A stretch of DNA of 64,000 nucleotides from Brassicibacter mesophilus (GTDB taxonomy: Bacteria; Bacillota; Clostridia; Tissierellales; Proteiniboraceae): the NCBI RefSeq assembly GCF_050433385.1, contig NZ_JBNPXI010000008.1:62001-126000 (forward strand), in the 5' to 3' direction. The notes under the pieces were generated by a model. That model was not told the DNA's origin and did not search any database. It worked only from the letters and a program-made list of their open reading frames with translations. Both the position numbers and the translations under genes were made by a program. This document shows positions 51,916 through 60,343 of the stretch, in pieces (the stretch's first letter is position 1; each line of letters starts with the position of its first letter).

Positions 51916-53376
51916 CTATTTTCTATTATTTTTGAATTTGATTGTAAAAATACTTCCCTCTTTCTCTGAAGAATGCACGCGAATACTCCCGCTCTGTCTT
52001 TTAACAAATTTACTAACTAAAGCTAAGCCTAGCCCGGTCCCACCCCTACCCGTAATATTCTCTCTATCCACTCTATAAAAAGGTTCAAATATCTTTTCTT
52101 GATGTTCCCTTGAAATGCCAATCCCAGTATCCCTTATTTCAATGAAAGCAGCATTTTCATCTTCCCAGTTTTTTATAAAAATTTTCCCTAGTGCATCATT
52201 ATATTTGATCCCATTATCTATTAGATTGATAAAAATATGTCTCATCATATTTTCATCACCCTTTATTTGCATTGGAGAAAGCTGTTTATTGATAGATATG
52301 TTATATTTCCTAGCTTTAGGTTCCATCATGAAACATATTTCTTCTATAATAAGTTTGATATCCAAAATCTTAAACTCCATCTCAAAGTCATATTTTTCTT
52401 TATAAGATAAATTCAAGATTTTATCTACCATTTCTATGAGTCTATCTGACTGCTGTATAATATTCTCTCCTGCTTCCTTTGATAAATCCATATCTTCATA
52501 TAAGGTGAGTAAGTCCCCATAAGCCCTTATAGAAGTCAATGGTGTCTTGAATTCATGGGTTACAGTACCCAAAAACTCTCTTTGCTCCTTTGTCATTTGC
52601 TCTAATTTTTCTACTGCTAACTTCAAGTTTGATTTTTCTTTATTAAGTGCATCCATACTACTCTGAATAGCCCTACTCATTTCAATGATCCCTTCACTTA
52701 GCTCCCCTATCTCATCTTGTCTCTTAAGAGAAATTAATGTTTCTTTCTTTCCAGCTGCTATTCCCTTAATCCATCTATTTAAGTCTGAGATATCCTTTAC
52801 CAGTTTTGAGAAATATAAATAGGCTATACCAATCCCTAAAACAAGGAATATCAAGCCAAATCCTATAAACAATCCCTGAGTATTTCTCCTTAAAGCTCCC
52901 AAAGCTGTGTTTCTATATATAAACTCAACAAAACCTTTTACTTCTCCCTCTTTCCTCAATGGAAAAAAATAATATATTTTATCTTTCTTTATGGTATATA
53001 GGATCTTGTCTTCTTTAATCGTGTTGATAATCTTTTTGCTATTCCTCTTTACAACCTGCTCTTCTGTATAGTCTATATCCAATAAGGGATTACCTTTAAG
53101 ATCATATACGACTGCTTTAGGATTTTTAAAATAATATTTGTGATAGATATAATCTCCAAAAGAATCCATAGTTACTTTCTTTTCACCATATGTGCTTATG
53201 CACTCTAAATAAAATTCTTTCTCTATATTGTTTTTTTCATATGCTAAAAAATTCTCTATTCTGGAAGCTTCGTATTCTGTTTCTCCTTTAATCACAAAGA
53301 ATGCTAAAAAGAACATCGTAAAGAGTAGCAAGAATAAAATAAATCCCATGATATTAAGCTTTATTCCAGTCTTCAT
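51916..53376 (-). CDS. Sensor histidine kinase
   Basis: About 486 residues: two membrane helices (about 8-30, 170-190), HAMP (ISDLNRWIKGIAAGKK), HisKA with FLGTVTHEFKTPLTSIRAY and HATPase_c with GGTGLGLALVSKF. The ATG at 53376 overlaps the regulator stop as TGATG. Co-transcribed with the beta-propeller-like gene upstream of the regulator only if read-through occurs; no terminator separates them. Confidence 0.92.
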   Translation of the reverse strand: MKTGIKLNIMGFILFLLLFTMFFLAFFVIKGETEYEASRIENFLAYEKNNIEKEFYLECISTYGEKKVTMDSFGDYIYHKYYFKNPKAVVYDLKGNPLLDIDYTEEQVVKRNSKKIINTIKEDKILYTIKKDKIYYFFPLRKEGEVKGFVEFIYRNTALGALRRNTQGLFIGFGLIFLVLGIGIAYLYFSKLVKDISDLNRWIKGIAAGKKETLISLKRQDEIGELSEGIIEMSRAIQSSMDALNKEKSNLKLAVEKLEQMTKEQREFLGTVTHEFKTPLTSIRAYGDLLTLYEDMDLSKEAGENIIQQSDRLIEMVDKILNLSYKEKYDFEMEFKILDIKLIIEEICFMMEPKARKYNISINKQLSPMQIKGDENMMRHIFINLIDNGIKYNDALGKIFIKNWEDENAAFIEIRDTGIGISREHQEKIFEPFYRVDRENITGRGGTGLGLALVSKFVKRQSGSIRVHSSEKEGSIFTIKFKNNRK

Positions 53377-54062
53377 CAAATATCAGTCCTACCCTTATAA
53401 CCCACTCCATGTACTGTATAAATAAGTTTTTCATATTGTTTTCCTAGTTTTTTTCTTATTCTTTGAATATGAGTATCTACCGTGCGGGTGCCTCCAATAT
53501 ACTCTATGCCCCATACTTCATCTAATAGTTCATCCCTTGAATATACTCTGTTAGGATTGGCTAGAAGCTTATATAAAAGCAAAAACTCCTTTGATGTCAG
53601 CTCTATGTCTTTATTGTTTAATATGGCTTGACGATTTTCATAAATAAGCTCCAATTCACCTCTTTTAATAGAAGTATTGGTTTTCATCTCTTCCATATCT
53701 TTATCTATTCTGCGCATACCAGATTTAACTCTAGCCAATAATTCCCTTATATCAAAGGGTTTCGTTATATAATCATCTGCTCCTAATTCTAGACCTAAAA
53801 CCTTATCTATTATATCGCTTTTAGCTGTAACCATTAAAATCCGCACTTTTTCTCCCATCATTTTTTTGCAAAAATCATAGCCATTTAGTCTAGGCATCAT
53901 GACATCTAGTATAATCATATCTGGCTTAAACGTTTCATACACCTTTAGAGCTTCTCTCCCATCAAAGGCTTGTTGTACATCATATCCCTCTTTTTTAAAG
54001 GCATAGCAAAGGGCTTGTACTATACTCTTTTCATCATCCACTACTAAAATTTTCTTTGCCAT
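53376..54062 (-). CDS. OmpR-family response regulator
   Basis: 228 residues. Asp53 in IILDVMMPRLNG; wing ending LIYTVHGVGYKGR. Partner of the overlapping kinase. The gene lies 44 bases downstream of the secreted-protein gene, so all three may be one transcript. Confidence 0.94.
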   Translation of the reverse strand: MAKKILVVDDEKSIVQALCYAFKKEGYDVQQAFDGREALKVYETFKPDMIILDVMMPRLNGYDFCKKMMGEKVRILMVTAKSDIIDKVLGLELGADDYITKPFDIRELLARVKSGMRRIDKDMEEMKTNTSIKRGELELIYENRQAILNNKDIELTSKEFLLLYKLLANPNRVYSRDELLDEVWGIEYIGGTRTVDTHIQRIRKKLGKQYEKLIYTVHGVGYKGRTDI

Positions 54063-54105
54063 GCCTTACCCTCCTCAAACTTATGAAAGAAAATGCCCCT
54101 TACTC

Positions 54106-55302
54106 CTATAGTACATCTTCTATGTTGACAATGCAATATTCCGATTCTCTAGCCATATTGGATAAATTGATTGCCAAGCTTCTGCCATTTTCACTCCAAA
54201 TCGTATCAAAAATTCCGCCTTCTCCTTCTTCTACAGCTATTAATTTAGTTTTCTTACGATTTTTTATGTCAATCAAATACAATTCTTGAATTTGATTGAC
54301 ACCTTTTTCATTGGTATTCTTTTCAAAGGTTCTTATAAAATTCATTACTGCATATTCCCCATTTGGAGACATATTAACATCTCTTCTTAAATATCCCTTT
54401 TCTTTGCTGCATAAAAATACTTCATTTAAAGTTTTTCCCATTTCATCCTTTTGGGTAAGATAATTATTGCTATCCCTTTTATCTTCAATAAAGATTTGCC
54501 CCACTCGTTCCTCTAAACTAAGGATTGTTTCTTTAAAGGGCAACATCCTTTCAACACCTAAGTCTACATCATAAACATATCCTTGTCGAGATAGTATTTC
54601 ATCTAATCCCAGATAGCCTTCTTCTTTCATTTTTTCTCTTAAAAAGTATACTTTTGTTATGTGTCCCTCCTCTTCCTTAATAGATCTTATATCATTTATA
54701 TAGAAAATATCATTTTGACCTTCTTTGATAGGCAACTGAAAATTTTGGATTTCTTTAAGGTTTCTATCTAGGCTTCTTATTCTTCCTTCCTTTTTGTTGA
54801 CTAAAATGAATCCCTTTTCATTATCATATTGGTAAATAATCTCATTTTCCTTAATATAACTAGAAACATCCCTTATCTTTTTATTTTTTAAATTAACTTC
54901 ATAGGTCGCTTTAGTAGTTTTTTCTTGAGATTTTGAAGCAGTATAGGCAGTAAAATATAACCAATTATTGGATTCTTTTATGTTGTTTATACGTTTTAGG
55001 TTCAAGCTAGATACATCTATGGATTCTTCCTTATGATTTTTAATATCCTTTAGTAAAATTTCCTTCACAGTCCCCTTAGCAATGTTAGTGGATTGCTCTT
55101 TTACTATAATAAACCCATCATCTTGAAAATTGCCTATAACATCATATCCCTTTATCTTTTCTATCTTTAATTCTTGTAAACTTTCTATAGCATTAGTATT
55201 TTCTAATATTCTAAATTGATCTTCTCCCCCCCATCCATTTACTACACCTGTCGTCAAAATTATTCCACTTACAATTACTGCGCTTAAAACTTTTCCTTTC
55301 AT
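54106..55302 (-). CDS. Secreted TolB/beta-propeller-like protein
   Basis: About 398 residues with a signal peptide (MKGKVLSAVIVSGIILTTGV). Repeated strands such as NNWLYFTAYTASKS, GFILVNKKEGRI and MSPNGEYAVMNFIR, and IWSENGRSLAINLSN near the end, resemble WD40-like/TolB blades. The ATG at 55302 follows GGAGAAGG. It may be the signal-sensing partner of the two-component system encoded directly downstream; that is context only. Confidence 0.65.
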   Translation of the reverse strand: MKGKVLSAVIVSGIILTTGVVNGWGGEDQFRILENTNAIESLQELKIEKIKGYDVIGNFQDDGFIIVKEQSTNIAKGTVKEILLKDIKNHKEESIDVSSLNLKRINNIKESNNWLYFTAYTASKSQEKTTKATYEVNLKNKKIRDVSSYIKENEIIYQYDNEKGFILVNKKEGRIRSLDRNLKEIQNFQLPIKEGQNDIFYINDIRSIKEEEGHITKVYFLREKMKEEGYLGLDEILSRQGYVYDVDLGVERMLPFKETILSLEERVGQIFIEDKRDSNNYLTQKDEMGKTLNEVFLCSKEKGYLRRDVNMSPNGEYAVMNFIRTFEKNTNEKGVNQIQELYLIDIKNRKKTKLIAVEEGEGGIFDTIWSENGRSLAINLSNMARESEYCIVNIEDVL

Positions 55303-55427
55303 ACCTTCTCCTCCCATATTTTTTGAATTATCTTAGCATAAGTCAAATATCTTTTCTATGTTTATTATAAATGTAGTTTTTCTCAGAAAAATAAACAAAT
55401 GTCACAAATTTGTAAACTTATTTAAAA

Positions 55428-55472
55428 AAACAAGACAACGCTCTTATTTAATAGAACTGTCTTGTTTTTAAA
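55428..55472. terminator. Bidirectional hairpin upstream of the beta-propeller gene
   Basis: AAACAAGACA and TGTCTTGTTT arms flanked by A and T runs; it would insulate the 54-55 kb operon from upstream reading. Confidence 0.65.
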
Positions 55473-55559
55473 TATCTTTTTCATTGTCATAATATTCTTA
55501 TTTGTTGCAATTCGAATAAATTATGGTCAATTCTATAATAGTACAATTATGGATTATAT

Positions 55560-55672
55560 GCACGTAAAGAAGTTACTACATACAGATGACTCCTTTACGT
55601 GCAGTTTCTTAAAATACTTTTAAAAAACCGCCGTTACTTATGGTATAGTTCACCGTAACTAAACACTCGGCG
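55560..55672. repeat. Dispersed intergenic repeat, copy B with hairpin
   Basis: Hairpin GCACGTAAAGAAGT/ACTCCTTTACGTGC (55560-55602), 24 bases, then ACCGCCGTTAC...GTTCACC (55627-55654). CCGCCG near 55628 can also pair with CGGCGG at 55668-55673, giving a terminator-like stem followed by T on the minus strand. Confidence 0.55.
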
Positions 55673-55691
55673 GATTAATGTGTAATTGTTG

Positions 55692-55917
55692 TTAACTGTG
55701 CTTATATATATTCTCAATTTCTTTAGGTTTATTTATAATACGTACATTATAAGTACTATAGTTATAAGTTTTATATACACCTTTGTATACCATGTGCATA
55801 TTTTACTTTAGCAAGTTTAGGATACATGATTTTGCTGCCTTTCTCAATAATAATGTGTAGAGCTAAGTTTTTCTGATATGACACCTGATAAGATATGCGA
55901 CTATATTTATGATTCAT
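55692..55917 (-). pseudogene. Possible frameshifted small gene remnant
   Basis: From the ATG at 55917 a frame reads MNHKYSRISYQVSYQKN and on to GSKIMYPKLAKVKYAHG before a stop at 55771-55773. A +1 shift near 55790 continues as VYKTYNYSTYNVRIINK to a stop at 55692-55694. Codon use looks coding-like and the join is smooth, but there is no clear ribosome site and no family is recognised. Weakly supported. Confidence 0.25.
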
Positions 55918-56180
55918 CTAATACTTTCAATAAATTCTATCATCATAAGAAGATATTTTCGGAAGAAAATATCGATAAATAATCTTCTATTACTTTAACC
56001 CATAGAAGGGGATGTCTCCTAATGTTCTTTGAAATCATTGAAATGACACCCCTTTTCTTATATTTCTTTAACTTTACTTTGTCATAATCTATGAAAAATC
56101 TAAATAAACTCTATCATAGCTAATGCATAAATTTAAATTTCTCCAAATGGAAAACTTCTATTTCTGACAACCCCTTCAAA

Positions 56181-56591
56181 TTAGTTTTTCTCTTTTTTAA
56201 GTTCTAAAAATTTATCATATTGAGCCATTCTCTTATATAACCAATAAATCATTGGAGTAATAATAACAAGTATTAATATACCAAATAGATATAGCTCTGG
56301 CATAGCAAATATTCTGAAGCCCCTGAACCAGAGGTTTCCAATTACATAAACCAATAGCGTTATAAAATATACTGAGATATACTTTATATACATAGGTATA
56401 TACTTTCTTATTAACACTTTTATATAAACCAACTCAATTAATACTGATGTGATAACAGCTATACATATTGAAAAAACATAGGATAAAGGCTCTTCAAAAA
56501 ACGTATTTCCAGATATCCAATCAATAAAGAAAGCAATTATCACACCTGTAAATATTGCATATAGTAGTGATTTCAAATTATACTTAATCAT
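56181..56591 (-). CDS. DUF3021-like four-helix membrane protein
   Basis: 136 residues with four membrane helices (about 8-28, 36-58, 68-88, 98-120) and a short basic tail. Position directly after a LytTR regulator, with GAGGTGA before the ATG, matches DUF3021 proteins that restrain their partner LytTR protein in streptococcal and clostridial systems. Probably controls the regulator at 56595. Confidence 0.75.
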   Translation of the reverse strand: MIKYNLKSLLYAIFTGVIIAFFIDWISGNTFFEEPLSYVFSICIAVITSVLIELVYIKVLIRKYIPMYIKYISVYFITLLVYVIGNLWFRGFRIFAMPELYLFGILILVIITPMIYWLYKRMAQYDKFLELKKEKN

Positions 56592-56594
56592 AAT

Positions 56595-57134
56595 TCACCT
56601 CATCCCAAGAAATGTTTTAAATGCAGTAACATAGTTTTTCGATACTTCCACTGTTGCTTCAGTATCATCGAAAGTTAGAAGCAATCGTCTGTTAAACCAA
56701 GGTGCTATAGTACTTACTTTATGGATATTAACAATAAATGACCGACTTGTTCGAATAAACTGATCATCTGGTAATCTTGCTTCAACTTCATATAATCTTT
56801 CTTTAATCTTGTACTCTCCCTTTTTAGTTCTGCAAATAACATATGAAGACCGTGCCTCAAAATGCAATATGTCATAAACATCTATCACATGATATGTTTC
56901 GTCTTCTAATCCGATGATCCTGTTAGTTTGAGCTTTGGGAGTTAGCGTCTCCATAACTCGTATCAACTTATCAAGTTCGTCTCTACGAAATACAAAACAT
57001 GGGAGATGATTATTCTCATATCCTTGTTCAACTAAATAGATATCAGGATTATTATAAAAAGTTATCCCCATATGCTTGCATTTATTGATAATTTCCTCTC
57101 TTGTTGATTCTTGACATATTAAACCAAGTTTCAT
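56595..57134 (-). CDS. LytTR-domain transcriptional regulator
   Basis: 179 residues. C-terminal LytTR domain (about 75-179): VIDVYDILHFEARSSYVICRT, RLYEVEARLPDDQFIRTSRSFIVN and NRRLLLTFDDTEATVEVSKNYV. The N-terminal 70 residues are a short non-receiver domain as in membrane-coupled LytTR proteins. AGGAGA precedes the ATG. Lies between the Lnt-like gene and the DUF3021 gene in one operon. Confidence 0.9.
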   Translation of the reverse strand: MKLGLICQESTREEIINKCKHMGITFYNNPDIYLVEQGYENNHLPCFVFRRDELDKLIRVMETLTPKAQTNRIIGLEDETYHVIDVYDILHFEARSSYVICRTKKGEYKIKERLYEVEARLPDDQFIRTSRSFIVNIHKVSTIAPWFNRRLLLTFDDTEATVEVSKNYVTAFKTFLGMR

Positions 57135-57144
57135 AACGTCTCCT

Positions 57145-58599
57145 TTAAATTATCTTTTTATTGCTGAACAATTGAGTAAATGAATATAATAATATAAGTA
57201 TCACTATCCAAATTACATAATCACAAATATAAGTATATATGGTACGGACTCCTTTGACCGGTAGTTGCCCTCTGTTAATCCAAATAGTATTTGTAAAGTG
57301 ATCCATTTCATTTATTACCCGCCCTGTATAGTCAACAATGCTCGACATACCATTAACTGTTTGTGTAATAACATTAGAACCATTCTCAATTCCTCTAAAA
57401 GTACCTATGATAGTGTGATATGGAGAAATCTCCTTCCAGTCTGCTGATGGAATAAATAACGAATCTACATTAAGATCTCCAACTTGGTTAACAGTTTGAG
57501 GAAAATCTTTGTCCCAACAAATTATACCTGAAAGAGTACCGTATTTTGTATCAGCAGCTTGTAAAATCCTATCGCCTTCCACTGATCCTTCAAAGACATT
57601 GCCACCATACTTATAATGTTCTGTCATTATTGTACCATTATTATCAACAGTATAAAGTACATTCTCATGCTTATTTGGGGGATTATTCAACACATATAGT
57701 GTCGTAACTATAACTATATCCTCTTCATCTGCTAGTTTCGATATTCGTTTAAGAGTTGAATCTTTTTGTTCATATGACACTACAAGTGTTGCCTCACCAT
57801 GTGACACTACTTGGGCACCATTTGAAGCCTCCTGTCTTGTTAATTCCAATACTTTTTCTATATTTTCTTTAGATTTTACTTTAAATTCCTCTGGATCATT
57901 CTCAAAATTTGAGAATAAATCTGCCGTTTCTTGAACAGTACGATCTAATGTGTGAAGACCTGAAACAGAATATGAGTTACTCATATCTACGCTATATAAT
58001 CGCATACCACCGAAGATAAGAACCATTACTGTAACTATTATAAATCCTAATGAATATCGGTTTCGTGACTTATATTTACGATTTTTAATCATCCAATAAA
58101 AGACTGAACCAAACCATATAATGATAAATGTTAATCCTACTGCCCCAACTATTGATGCAAGTTGTGCAACAACCAAGAAATTATGTTGTGAATATCCCAG
58201 TACACCAAAACTACCAAATGGATTAAAAGTAGCATTTGCATAGTCTATTAAAGTATAAAGTCCAGGCAATATCAATGTTGTTGAGAATGATTTTGATTTC
58301 TTAAATGTAAAATACTGTACGATAAATGGTAATGCTAATGTACCACCTGCCATAGCTGGAATCCAATTTAGCAAAGGCATACCTATATCAGGAAGCATAT
58401 TATAGAAACTAATGCTATTTGCAATGCTCGTAGTCAAAACCATCAATAATACTGCTTTTAATGGCTTCATGTTCTCAATTGCTAAAAGCAAAAATATTGG
58501 GAATATAAAGGCAGAAATACCATAGAGATATTTACCATTGCTTAGTACCATCGTAGTGAATCCAAGTAATAAATAGATATAATATATATTTTTTTTCAT
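57145..58599 (-). CDS. Apolipoprotein N-acyltransferase-like nitrilase-superfamily protein
   Basis: 484 residues. Six or seven membrane helices (1-170, 185-200, and a final one near 460) surround a nitrilase domain (about 215-445). Catalytic triad positions are visible: E269 (SHGEATL), K330 (HYKYGG), C361 (GIICWDKDFP), in the order and spacing of Lnt. Lnt adds a third acyl chain to lipoproteins in Gram-negatives; in Gram-positive Clostridia the role is less certain. AGGAG precedes the ATG. Confidence 0.82.
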   Translation of the reverse strand: MKKNIYYIYLLLGFTTMVLSNGKYLYGISAFIFPIFLLLAIENMKPLKAVLLMVLTTSIANSISFYNMLPDIGMPLLNWIPAMAGGTLALPFIVQYFTFKKSKSFSTTLILPGLYTLIDYANATFNPFGSFGVLGYSQHNFLVVAQLASIVGAVGLTFIIIWFGSVFYWMIKNRKYKSRNRYSLGFIIVTVMVLIFGGMRLYSVDMSNSYSVSGLHTLDRTVQETADLFSNFENDPEEFKVKSKENIEKVLELTRQEASNGAQVVSHGEATLVVSYEQKDSTLKRISKLADEEDIVIVTTLYVLNNPPNKHENVLYTVDNNGTIMTEHYKYGGNVFEGSVEGDRILQAADTKYGTLSGIICWDKDFPQTVNQVGDLNVDSLFIPSADWKEISPYHTIIGTFRGIENGSNVITQTVNGMSSIVDYTGRVINEMDHFTNTIWINRGQLPVKGVRTIYTYICDYVIWIVILILLYSFTQLFSNKKII

Positions 58600-58629
58600 A
58601 AGTAAACTCCTTTCGTGTTTTATGGATTC

Positions 58630-58696
58630 ATTGTACCACGGTTTATTCTATATGTAGTGTTATACGCATAGAAAGGACAATAAATCGGACGAAAGG
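58630..58696 (-). promoter_or_regulatory. Promoter with direct repeats for the Lnt-LytTR-DUF3021 operon
   Basis: TACAAT at 58630-58635 with a poor -35. Upstream, TTTCGTCC and TATTGTCC form direct repeats about 11 bases apart (58671-58696), the layout used by LytTR activators. Autoregulation is inferred. Confidence 0.4.
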
Positions 58697-58699
58697 ATC

Positions 58700-59059
58700 C
58701 TTGAATGGATTGTAAGGCTTGGCCAATGACTCTACTAAAGTCTAAAGTATTTCATTTATATAGCTTGAAATACCTTAGTTATTGTAAATACTTATAATAG
58801 GCATAAATTGAAATCCTTTCTGTATAAACAGGTGAGTTTCTTCACAAGTGTTAGAATTTATACCCTTTTTTATGTGTAAAATGAATTGGTAATTTAAAGG
58901 GAAGTGTAAAAATCCACAACAATGAAGTTTAAGATTGTCATGTATATGGGAATACAATATCGTAAAAACCACCGTTATTTATGGTACGGCTCACCTCACC
59001 CTATTTTAAATTCTAATGAAAAAGATTTCAAAATTCTCGCAAATATCTAAATATCTATT
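58700..59059. other. Intergenic region with hairpin and repeat copy C
   Basis: Holds a TATTTCA/TGAAATA hairpin (58743-58776), possibly ending the glycosyltransferase transcript, and repeat copy C. A 65-codon frame here starts inside the repeat and is not believed. Confidence 0.5.
58968..58995. repeat. Dispersed intergenic repeat, copy C
   Basis: ACCACCGTTATTTATGGTAC...CTCACC; closest to copy B (ATGGTAYRG shared). No matching hairpin on its left side. Confidence 0.55.
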
Positions 59060-60151
59060 TTATATCTCGTCTTCTATTACATGAATATATCTCTTAACAA
59101 TATCTTGTTTAACATATTTTTTTGATGCTTCAAATGCAGCATTAGAATATTTCATAAAAGTATTTTCATCTTTTAATATTTCTTTTATAGCTTTTTCTAC
59201 TCCTTCAGTATCTCCATAAGGTATTAGCTGTCCTACACTAGGCTCTACAATTGACCTAGCAGCAGGATACGAATCATATACAATCACTGGCATGCCTACT
59301 GAGAAAGCTTCAACAAGCACATTTCCAAAGCCTTCTGAATTGGATAGAAGTAATAATATACTATTATCTTTAGCTACTTCAGTAATATCTCCAATGATTC
59401 CTTTAACATTTACTTTTGAATATGTTAAAAGAAACTCACTAATTCCATATCCATATGCGTTTAATTCAAACTTAGGATATATTCTATTAGCTACTGCACT
59501 ATATTCTTTAATATTCTTCTGTATAAAGTCAAATCTGCCTAGATACATTACATTATTTGTATATTTGCATATTTGCTTCCTAGGTGTTTTTGATGGATTG
59601 GGAACAATATATGATTTGTATATACACTGAATCTCCGAGTTTTCTATAATTTTTTCAATCTCTATTTTATCATCTTCAGTATAGAATAAAAATTTATCAA
59701 TATATTTTAACCTATCTCTTAAAATAATAGGTACTTTTTTATTATCTATTGATGCAAGAGTCACATCTGGTTTTGCAGATTGAAATATAATAATTTCATT
59801 TTCTTTTAGGTGTTTCTTATTTAGCATAAGTAGTTTTTGTACACCGAATACAATTATTTTAGATCCTGGAATAATTGCCTTTTCTGATAATTCTTCATTT
59901 TTTTCTAAAAGAACATCCTTATAATACTGAATTTGCCTATTAATATTTTCTTCAAATGTTCTGATCTCAACATTGGGTAACTTATCTAATTGAATCTCAT
60001 TCTTATTATATACCAAAATATTCTCAACAAATTTCTGTGTTGGCATTGCTTCTTCTATTAATCTCATTATTGTCTGTACTCCACCTATAGTTTGAGAACA
60101 TTTGTTACTCAAAAAATAAATAATATTGCTCTTTTTTAATATACGATTCAT
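59060..60151 (-). CDS. Family GT4 glycosyltransferase
   Basis: About 363 residues, no signal peptide. GT-B fold with a C-terminal donor-binding half: NVMYLGRFDFIQKNIKEY, LLLSNSEGFGNVLVEAFSVGMPVIVYDSYPAARSIV (EX7E motif near residue 270) and LIPYGD. An N-terminal IGGVQTIMRLI stretch is the acceptor-side loop. The ATG at 60151 follows GGGAG; the frame continues 18 codons upstream without a good site. No other polysaccharide genes flank it. Confidence 0.85.
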   Translation of the reverse strand: MNRILKKSNIIYFLSNKCSQTIGGVQTIMRLIEEAMPTQKFVENILVYNKNEIQLDKLPNVEIRTFEENINRQIQYYKDVLLEKNEELSEKAIIPGSKIIVFGVQKLLMLNKKHLKENEIIIFQSAKPDVTLASIDNKKVPIILRDRLKYIDKFLFYTEDDKIEIEKIIENSEIQCIYKSYIVPNPSKTPRKQICKYTNNVMYLGRFDFIQKNIKEYSAVANRIYPKFELNAYGYGISEFLLTYSKVNVKGIIGDITEVAKDNSILLLLSNSEGFGNVLVEAFSVGMPVIVYDSYPAARSIVEPSVGQLIPYGDTEGVEKAIKEILKDENTFMKYSNAAFEASKKYVKQDIVKRYIHVIEDEI

Positions 60152-60285
60152 ACTAAACTCCCATCCTTTTAAGCTGTTGTCTATATTGATTATATTTTTT
60201 TTCAACCGATAAAGTCAATCGTTGTTTGCTTTATAAATCAGGTAGAAAGTGGTTAATTATCTCATATACTGTCCACTTATATCAA

Positions 60286-60332
60286 AATATAAAAAGCATT
60301 TCACCTCTATAACGAGGATGAAATGCTTCAAA
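60286..60332 (-). terminator. Intrinsic terminator after larA
   Basis: AAGCATTTCA and TGAAATGCTT arms with an inner TCCTC/GAGG pair, followed by TTTTTATATTTT on the minus strand. Confidence 0.85.
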
Positions 60333-60343
60333 ACTTAACATTA

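Larger units (their letters stand above)
55318..56180. other. 863-bp intergenic region: hairpins, repeat copy B, possible gene remnant
   Basis: Holds an AAACAAGACA/TGTCTTGTTT hairpin (about 55428-55470), the hairpin at 55560-55602 with repeat copy B, a possible decayed reading frame (55692-55917), a GATATTTTC/GAAAATATC hairpin near 55950-55971 and an AAGGGG..TGTC/GACACCCCTT hairpin near 56006-56056. No intact gene seen. Confidence 0.6.

Noticed and set aside
58775..58972. 65-codon minus-strand frame between the Lnt and glycosyltransferase genes
   Set aside because: Its start lies inside repeat copy C, there is no ribosome site, and the sequence looks random.
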